A program made the translations under genes and the position numbers. From positions 5,780-69,779 of the forward strand of contig DDIN01000007.1 of assembly GCA_002338565.1 (NCBI GenBank): 64,000 nucleotides of DNA. Reading direction: 5' to 3'. This document shows positions 57,569-64,000 of the stretch, in pieces. Below the pieces are notes generated by a model. That model searched no databases. It had not been told where the DNA came from and saw only the letters and a program-made list of their open reading frames with translations. Each line of letters begins with the position of its first letter. The stretch's first letter is position 1. This stretch comes from Hyphomonadaceae bacterium UBA1849 (lineage in GTDB: Bacteria > Pseudomonadota > Alphaproteobacteria > Caulobacterales > Hyphomonadaceae).

Positions 57569-60500
57569 GGCTTGTAATTCGGATTCAAAATCGAGACTCC
57601 CCGGTCAGGCAAGGTAACGGCCCGCACATCACTATTTAACACCCTTCCCGGAATAGCTATTTCGAGTTCATGAGAAAACGGGCTCGCGGGGCCAAGAACT
57701 CTATTCACATCAATTCCATTGGTCGACCGAACGACATAGACATTGTCAGCGAAACCAGCAGCAACATTGGCCGATTTCGAAGTCGAGACAAATGCGCTCG
57801 GAGGTAACGTGTTATCGAGAGCATGGGCCAGCAAGTCGGTGCTGCCGCCACGAGGCGCAAAGCCTTCGTTAAAGATGACATCGGGGCCACGACTGTCTCC
57901 TCGAAAGGTAAAACGAACGCCATCACCAGCGCCCCCTCTCTCTGCGGCAACTATAGCTCGCTCTTTCGCAACGTGTCCAGAAAAGTTGGACGCGTCTCTT
58001 GCAGCCCTGCTTTCAGCGATATTAGCCAAAACTCGGGCGCGTTGGACGGCTCCCCCCGATTGTGCGACATTAACAACCGGCGTTCTGAGCGGCAATACTT
58101 TGGGGCCGACGGCCGACAGCACGATCCCCATCGCGTTTTCCAAATCTGCCGACATTCCATCAAATCGCTCGGCGTATGCCAAATCAGGCAACAAGCCCAC
58201 ATAGTCCACATCCAAATTGATGTCGCGCATTGCGTAGTTGGTATCAAAAAGCGCGTTAGAAGCACCTGCCCCCACATTTGCCATGTAGTCCAGTGGGTCG
58301 GACACAAATTCAACGGATACCTCGGCAGTAGCTTCAAAGCCTGTAACGGTCGAGTTCACGACTGCCTGCGGCGCAGCGTTTACTGCGACGTCCCCTCCGA
58401 ATTTATAAAGCGCTCCAAGAACTTCACCATTGCCCGAACTCGGCAATATCGTGAAATTCACGATACTGCCTCGTTCAGCCTCTCGGCGCGCCTCTGCGTA
58501 CCTTTGCTCTAAGTCGGCCTGCTCTTCCAGAGCAGCTTGGTACTCGGCTTGGCCGGAGACGATCACTTCATCAAACCGCAGCTCAATCCGGTTGCCTACC
58601 ATGTTCTCATACTCGATGCTCGACTCGCGATATGATGCTCTGGGTGCGGCAGCTCTGTTCTTCGCGCTCAGCCGGGCAACTGAATTGCCCGGGTCAGTCG
58701 TGCCGGAATAATCATAGGTCAAAGCTCCCGGATCGAGCGCGACTGAGTCGATACCCGGAACTCCTGCAGTCGCCCGCGCATTCGCAAGTTCCGTGGCTTG
58801 TTTCGCGGGGTCGTCGTTCATGGCCTCGACAACCCTATCCCCAACGACATTACCAATCGCCTGACCGATGACATCCGGGATAGCAGCGCGCAGATTGCGC
58901 TCAAAGCTACCACCATTGAGCGCAGATCGCGTCGCTGCGCTGGCAATCGCCGATGCGGTAGATACGGTGAGATTGGTTGCCAGCTTGCCTGCGAAGGATG
59001 ACCCGAAATGGTTACCCAGCTGGCTGCCGACATAGGCGCCAACCCCGCCGCCAACGCCCGCGGCGGCAACCGCGTTCCACGAGAACTCGTCCTGCAGCCC
59101 CAGAGCAACGCCAAGTCCTTGCGAACCGGCGCTGCTGATCACGCCCTTCGCCGCGCCGTTGATGAACTTCCTGACATTGTTGAAGCCCTTCGCCGCATTA
59201 CCCGTGGTAGCGAGGCTGTCGACCCCCCCAAGCCCCGCACCGAAGCCGCCTGAAATGCCCGCCATGGCAACTGCATTCCAGGAAAATTTATCCTGAATTC
59301 CGGTAGCGACACCGACAACCTGAGACGCAGCAGACCCGGCGGCACCAGAAATGGCACCTGCCGCAACCAGGCCCAGGCCACTTTCAAACACCGAAGCTGT
59401 CAGCCAGTATTGTTGAGTAATCACACTGACAGCGACCGCAATCACCGTCAGAATAATCTGCCCGACAACACCACAATTATTGCCGTTTTTCGGCTTCGGA
59501 TTTGGCGCGGTCGGGGAAAGGTCACCAATCGCGTCTGCCGGGTCATAAGGCTGGAAGGTGGAGGCGTTGTGCGTGTTGCGCAGAACACCTGTCGGGAGGC
59601 GCAGTGTCTGCCCGGCGGCGAGCTGGACATCCCCGCCAAGGCCATTCACCCCCGCCAGTTTATACCAGAGCGAGCTGTCGCCCCAGAGCTGTGCCGCAAT
59701 GGAAGACAGGCTCTCACCATTGTTCTGTACGGTATAGCTGCCCGCGCCAGAGCCCTGAAAATAGGAGGTTACAGCCTGCGGACCAACGGCAAAGTCCGCT
59801 TCGCTGCTCTCATCATCGCTGCCGTTATAGAACGGACCAGAGCCGGATGTGACCGTGCGATCATCAATAGATTTACTATAGGTCGCGCGGCTGTCACCTG
59901 TGCCATTATTGGTGATGCTGCCCATTTCCTTACCGGAGAACCGGTAGAGAATTGAAGTCGGGTCACCAACATCCGTATACCCGTTTACCTCATATTTGTG
60001 CAGAACCTGACCTGTCAGGTCATTGGTAAAATACACCGTCCGGTCGCGGCCATCATCGGTATGAGCATGGAGGATCTGGCCCGTCTTACTCAGCTGAAAA
60101 TGTGTATAAGCCACATCTGAATTCACAAGCGACGGGTTCGCCATAACAGCCGCAACGGTTTGCTGGTCCTGCGCCTGATTAACGCGATAATCGTCATCGA
60201 ACACGGTTTTCAGCTGTGTAGCGCCATTGTACCAAGCATAGTCATTATAGGTACGGGTATCGTTCGCGTCGCCATCAACACCGTTTTTATAGTTGATGCT
60301 GGTGGAGATATTCACCGCACCAAGGGAATAGTCCGTCCCGGTGCCATAGTCATTTGTTGTTACGGCGCGATAGATGTCATTATCCCGTCGGGTGTCTGTC
60401 GTAACGCGATGAACTGTGCCATCGTCGTTATATTCAGTCACGGCATCGTAAGCGATCGTGCTGCCGTTAAGGTAATCTGTCTGCCGCTTCTGACGGCCGA

Positions 60501-63500
60501 ATGTGTCATACTGATATGTAGCTCGAGTGGCCCCAGGGCCGTCTGGTTCATGTACTTCATGCACGCCCGTGTCCGGATTGTGAAGAACATATCCCTTGTT
60601 TAGCTGAACTGATTCAAGGCGGTTGGTGGAATCGTAGTTAAAGGTCTCACGATACGTAATACTCTCGTTTACGTAATATCCGGATGGATTGTCAGGATCT
60701 TGCTCGAGTCCCCCACTAGGGCCAAATTGAAAGGTGTCCACAAAGACGGTCTCATATTCCGACGTTTCCGTCTGGATGCGATTGCCTGCTGCATCGTACA
60801 GCACCGAAGTTCCCTGAAACCCGCGTTGGATTTCACTGCCGACACGCACTCCTTCGCTCAAGGTAACCCGGTTCATTGCATCAAACAGATACCAATAATC
60901 CTGAGTATCTGTTGACGTTACATTCCCGTCTTCATCAATATTGCTGTATTGAGCAAATGTGTTGCGAATGTTGCCGTTTGCATCGTATCGATAAATCAGC
61001 GACGCTGCAGGAATTGCATGGTCAAATGGCACGACACCGTTAGCGTTTGCGTAAGTATCTGTCACAGACCGGGTCGAGCCACCCGCTTCATTCCAGGTGT
61101 CCAGGCGCCCAAGCGCATCGTAATGCGCAGTCTGATCTTTCAGCGTGTAGGCATTCGCCGTGAACACGCCCGTACTGGTGTTATAGCTTCCCGCCTGGAG
61201 ATCTTCAGAGATGACCTGCCCGCCTTCGTCATAGCCGAACGTGCCGCGCAAACCGTAGGCATCCGGTTCATCATTGCGAATGGTTTCAGCCAGCAGCCCT
61301 GTATTCAGATAACTGTGCCAGATATCTGCCTCTGCAGGACCATTGGTAAACTTCAGTCGGCCTGCGTTATCGTAGAGATAGCTTGTATCTCGCCCATCCA
61401 GGTCAGAGCTGAACATAACTCTGTCGTAAACGTCCTTCTCTACCGATGACATCCGGCCATTTTCACGGATTGTTACCTCTTTCCAGCGCCCAGTTCCCCC
61501 CATGGAAGAGGTCGCTGCCCCGAGCCACTGATACTCATACTCTGTCACATCGCCGCCAAACGCGACCTCGCGGGTCACACGCCCCAGCGCGTCATAATCT
61601 GTTGTTTGCTTCTTGCCTGCGCCAAGCTGGTTATTCCATTCAGAAATTTTATGGCCCAGCTCGTCATATTCATAATGTACGAACAGCGCGAGCTGACTGC
61701 CAGCAGCGTCAGGATCTTCATATTCTGTAGTTATGACCTGCCCTGCAGCGTCAACCGTGTATACCGTCTCCCTGTCAAGCTGATCAGACGACACACGCAC
61801 ATTCCCAAATACATCATACAGGGTTTTGGTATTGCCCTGGTCGGGATATGCTACAGAAACAACTTGCTCACTGCCCGGCTGATAACCTGTACCCTCCAGC
61901 AAGATTCTTTCAGTAAGCGAGCCGTTTGCGTCACGTGTTGCGACCAGACGGCCAGATGCGTCATAATACTGCAGTGTTGTGAGGTGCTGATTTACAGTCT
62001 CTGAGCCATCCGCCTCCCAGACGGAAACAGCAGGGGTAGAGATGCTGGTCACCTTGCCGGCCGTATTGTGGGTATAATCTACGCGGTAATCATCATTCGC
62101 GCCGACACCCGCCCATCTGGCGTAGTTGCGGGCATCCATTTCCCATATAACTTCACCAAAGGCATTAAAACCACGCTGCGTGATCAGACGAGTACGCGCT
62201 CCACCTTCACTCAGCTCACGCTCAGGTTCCTGTACTTCAACCGCATTACCCACGCTATCATATAGCGTAATTGTTGCATTGCGACCCTCTGAATAGATAT
62301 TACCAATCCGCGACGTATCGGCTCCCCAGATGGTGGAAACATCAGAAACACTTTCTATAGTTGAAAAGTTGTCGCCATCGCTTGTTACAGTGAGCGTCTG
62401 GTTGCCATTAGCATCGTACATGAAAAACTTCAGTACGCCGTCGCCGCTGGTTGTTCGCCACACGCGACCTGCAGCATCATAATAGTTTTCAGAGACTATA
62501 GAGCCTTCAATCGAAATGGATCGCACATCTCCGAACGCGTTATATGTTGTCTGCGTCGCGGCCAGATCGTCTGCGGCCTCAAAACTAGTGTCAGCGCCAT
62601 CAAAAGATCGACTCTGGTTCCATATATTGTCGCGCAACTCCGCGACACCTTGCGAAACGACGCGTCCTTCCACGTCATAAGCGTACCAGACCGCTTCACG
62701 GCGCGTTGTTCCGTCTGATAATGTCCGGTCGTATTCTTCACGGATCACACGACCGAAGACATCGTATTTGTAGTCTCTTGTATATCCCAACGCATTAGTC
62801 GACTGAACGAGACTTCCACCAGAATCATACGTATTCTGCACAACACGGTCTGGAATTCCATCCTGGGAAATACCCAACTCAGTTGTCTTTTTCAGATTTC
62901 CAAAGCTATCATACTCATACTGTATAGTTGGCGTGACCACACTGCCATGAATGGTGTGCTCGGAATTCAGAACAGGTCGCTTTTCTTCAATCAGCCAGCC
63001 GTTGGAATTATAGCTATACTCAAAAAACTCGCCGGTTGCTTCCGTCTTTTTGGTAACCTGCCCACTCGCATTATACTCAAAGATTACAGTGGCATCCGTT
63101 GTCGTGCTACTTCCTGAAGCTTCAAAAACGTTAACGTTTTTTCGGGTTTCTGTCAGCCTGTTGCCGCGCTTATCATAGTCATATTCGGTTACTCTGTCGG
63201 CGATATCAGCATGCGCAGATGGAGATGCAGGTGGTGCAGTTGCCGTAACCGTATCCGTTACAGCTTTCGCATACCTGGTCTCCAGGGTGACATTGCCGTA
63301 GGCGTCATACTCCCATCGGGTCAGATACTTTTCACCATCCAGTTGGTGTGTTTTACGCCCAAGATCATCATACCAGGCATGGATCTCACCACCATTCGGA
63401 TCGATCGTTTTTACAACATTGCCAAGAGCATCGTACTCGTAGCTGGTAACAATCGAGTCATTTACGGCAGACGTGAAGAAATCATAATTGCCACTCACAT

Positions 63501-64000
63501 CTCTCCCATGACCAAACATCACGTTGAGAAGTCGTGATGCAACGAGTCGACCTACCTTATCATATTCAAACTGCGTTACGCGATCGGGATCCTCGAGCGC
63601 TCCTGCGGGAGGCTCGACCAGATTGGAAATTGATGGCGGTGCACTGGGGCGCGCTGAATTCGAAATGGTATACGCAGAATTCAGGAGTCGACCATGGACT
63701 GTGGTCTGAAGAACATTCCCCTCTGCATCATATTTATGCTCAGTCCATGTTCCGCTCGCTGACACCTGATCCGTAAGCATGCTACGTGCATCATAGTAAT
63801 ACAACGATCTGGTAAGGACTTCAGAATCTAATCGGGACCCTCGCTCCAGAACATTACCCACAGCGTCGTAAACAGTGTAATCGACACGCACGACATTCGC
63901 TTCACCTGACACATCTGTTGCATCTGTGAAAACTGTTCTGGCCTGAGACTGTGTCTCAATCAGTCGGTCAAGTTTATCATACTCAAAGACCGTTGTGATA
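57565..64000 (-). CDS. RHS/YD-repeat polymorphic toxin, 5' end outside window
   Basis: At least 2144 residues; the frame is open through position 64000, so the N terminus is missing. From 64000 to about 60000 there are dozens of YD repeats (YDAxGN, YEYDxxGxL, TxYxYDxxGR) that build a hollow RHS shell. No canonical core end (PxxxxDPxGxxxG) is found. Instead a LysM domain (VQNNGESLSSIAAQLWGDS, about 59593-59748) is followed by a Gly/Ala-rich hydrophobic region. That region contains two copies of a ~40-residue unit (IQDKFSWNAVAMAG and LQDEFSWNAVAAAG). A coiled-coil patch (EEQADLEQRYAEARREAE) and the C-terminal ADP-ribosyltransferase domain complete it. The base composition is visibly more AT-rich than the core genes. 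Delivery route unknown; no T6SS or Tc genes in view. Confidence 0.93.
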   Translation of the reverse strand, partial: ITTVFEYDKLDRLIETQSQARTVFTDATDVSGEANVVRVDYTVYDAVGNVLERGSRLDSEVLTRSLYYYDARSMLTDQVSASGTWTEHKYDAEGNVLQTTVHGRLLNSAYTISNSARPSAPPSISNLVEPPAGALEDPDRVTQFEYDKVGRLVASRLLNVMFGHGRDVSGNYDFFTSAVNDSIVTSYEYDALGNVVKTIDPNGGEIHAWYDDLGRKTHQLDGEKYLTRWEYDAYGNVTLETRYAKAVTDTVTATAPPASPSAHADIADRVTEYDYDKRGNRLTETRKNVNVFEASGSSTTTDATVIFEYNASGQVTKKTEATGEFFEYSYNSNGWLIEEKRPVLNSEHTIHGSVVTPTIQYEYDSFGNLKKTTELGISQDGIPDRVVQNTYDSGGSLVQSTNALGYTRDYKYDVFGRVIREEYDRTLSDGTTRREAVWYAYDVEGRVVSQGVAELRDNIWNQSRSFDGADTSFEAADDLAATQTTYNAFGDVRSISIEGSIVSENYYDAAGRVWRTTSGDGVLKFFMYDANGNQTLTVTSDGDNFSTIESVSDVSTIWGADTSRIGNIYSEGRNATITLYDSVGNAVEVQEPERELSEGGARTRLITQRGFNAFGEVIWEMDARNYARWAGVGANDDYRVDYTHNTAGKVTSISTPAVSVWEADGSETVNQHLTTLQYYDASGRLVATRDANGSLTERILLEGTGYQPGSEQVVSVAYPDQGNTKTLYDVFGNVRVSSDQLDRETVYTVDAAGQVITTEYEDPDAAGSQLALFVHYEYDELGHKISEWNNQLGAGKKQTTDYDALGRVTREVAFGGDVTEYEYQWLGAATSSMGGTGRWKEVTIRENGRMSSVEKDVYDRVMFSSDLDGRDTSYLYDNAGRLKFTNGPAEADIWHSYLNTGLLAETIRNDEPDAYGLRGTFGYDEGGQVISEDLQAGSYNTSTGVFTANAYTLKDQTAHYDALGRLDTWNEAGGSTRSVTDTYANANGVVPFDHAIPAASLIYRYDANGNIRNTFAQYSNIDEDGNVTSTDTQDYWYLFDAMNRVTLSEGVRVGSEIQRGFQGTSVLYDAAGNRIQTETSEYETVFVDTFQFGPSGGLEQDPDNPSGYYVNESITYRETFNYDSTNRLESVQLNKGYVLHNPDTGVHEVHEPDGPGATRATYQYDTFGRQKRQTDYLNGSTIAYDAVTEYNDDGTVHRVTTDTRRDNDIYRAVTTNDYGTGTDYSLGAVNISTSINYKNGVDGDANDTRTYNDYAWYNGATQLKTVFDDDYRVNQAQDQQTVAAVMANPSLVNSDVAYTHFQLSKTGQILHAHTDDGRDRTVYFTNDLTGQVLHKYEVNGYTDVGDPTSILYRFSGKEMGSITNNGTGDSRATYSKSIDDRTVTSGSGPFYNGSDDESSEADFAVGPQAVTSYFQGSGAGSYTVQNNGESLSSIAAQLWGDSSLWYKLAGVNGLGGDVQLAAGQTLRLPTGVLRNTHNASTFQPYDPADAIGDLSPTAPNPKPKNGNNCGVVGQIILTVIAVAVSVITQQYWLTASVFESGLGLVAAGAISGAAGSAASQVVGVATGIQDKFSWNAVAMAGISGGFGAGLGGVDSLATTGNAAKGFNNVRKFINGAAKGVISSAGSQGLGVALGLQDEFSWNAVAAAGVGGGVGAYVGSQLGNHFGSSFAGKLATNLTVSTASAIASAATRSALNGGSFERNLRAAIPDVIGQAIGNVVGDRVVEAMNDDPAKQATELANARATAGVPGIDSVALDPGALTYDYSGTTDPGNSVARLSAKNRAAAPRASYRESSIEYENMVGNRIELRFDEVIVSGQAEYQAALEEQADLEQRYAEARREAERGSIVNFTILPSSGNGEVLGALYKFGGDVAVNAAPQAVVNSTVTGFEATAEVSVEFVSDPLDYMANVGAGASNALFDTNYAMRDINLDVDYVGLLPDLAYAERFDGMSADLENAMGIVLSAVGPKVLPLRTPVVNVAQSGGAVQRARVLANIAESRAARDASNFSGHVAKERAIVAAERGGAGDGVRFTFRGDSRGPDVIFNEGFAPRGGSTDLLAHALDNTLPPSAFVSTSKSANVAAGFADNVYVVRSTNGIDVNRVLGPASPFSHELEIAIPGRVLNSDVRAVTLPDRGVSILNPNYKP
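57574..57930 (-). other. ADP-ribosyltransferase toxin domain at the RHS C terminus
   Basis: The last ~115 residues of the RHS protein carry the three motifs of cholera/pertussis-type ADP-ribosyltransferases in order. The Arg motif is FRGDSRGPDVIFNEGF (catalytic Arg encoded near 57901), followed by PRGGSTDLLAHAL. The STS motif is FVSTSKSANVAAGF (about 57760-57795). GIDVNRVLGPASPFSHE leads into the ExE motif HELEIAIPG (Glu-Leu-Glu at 57661-57669). ExE enzymes generally modify Arg. The domain assignment is by motif; target and activity are unknown. Confidence 0.85.

Noticed and set aside
60160..60603. Hydrophobic plus-strand frame rich in Ile/Val within the RHS gene
   Set aside because: Looks membrane-like only because reversed YD-repeat codons give Ile/Val; no start signal, and several similar frames occur across the repeat region.

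Overview
The window looks like chromosome from a marine alphaproteobacterium of the Hyphomonadaceae/Caulobacterales type. The evidence is the gene content and synteny: lgt followed by a NDUFAF7/MidA-type methyltransferase, an FYDLN-acid protein divergent from a class-II-like aroA, a cmk-rpsA-ihfB run, lptC-lptA-lptB-rpoN-hpf-ptsN, and rpmH-rnpA-yidC-engB-argB-dapD-dapE. This is inference from gene order and families; no 16S gene is present. Almost everything up to about 55.5 kb is dense core genome with short gaps and frequent 1-8 nt gene overlaps.

Layout. 0-2.6 kb: minus-strand small proteins (TetR/COQ9-like, membrane protein, DUF1428, YbjN, UbiK). 2.6-11.5 kb: mainly plus-strand housekeeping genes (lgt, midA-like, sulP, pgeF, prs, GNAT, nnrU, rplY, pth). 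11.9-20.6 kb: tRNA-Ala, FYDLN protein, aroA, crotonase, S41 protease, a macrodomain-cytidylate kinase fusion, rpsA, ihfB. 20.9-26.8 kb: a signalling block made of a Crp/Fnr regulator, a lone receiver protein, and a three-gene minus-strand operon (PAS histidine kinase, a shortened kinase-like protein with a degenerate ATPase half, and a response regulator with a pseudo-receiver). 26.9-32.6 kb: ptsN, hpf, rpoN, lptB, lptA, lptC, ribonuclease D. 32.8-40.1 kb: a degenerate EAL-like protein, PPP phosphatase, DUF2256 mini-protein, rmuC, def, a small membrane protein, fmt, GNAT, truA. 40.2-47.9 kb: the dapE-dapD-HAD-DUF1036-argB-engB-yidC-rnpA-rpmH minus-strand series. 48.1-55.5 kb: DUF547, TVP38 with a Lpd/MerA-like flavoprotein, a histidine kinase, ggt and a P1/S58 peptidase.

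The last 8.4 kb is different: tRNA-Arg, a poorly recognisable gene, several families of palindromic dispersed repeats, and then an operon on the minus strand. A giant RHS/YD-repeat protein (5' end outside the window) carries a LysM, a hydrophobic duplicated segment and, at its extreme C terminus, a recognisable cholera/pertussis-type ADP-ribosyltransferase domain. It is followed by two tiny genes coupled by ATGA overlaps, which are the natural immunity or accessory candidates. This polymorphic-toxin locus, the macrodomain-Cmk fusion and the kinase/pseudokinase/pseudo-receiver cassette are the most unusual parts of the window. No CRISPR array, prophage, rRNA operon or intact insertion sequence was seen.
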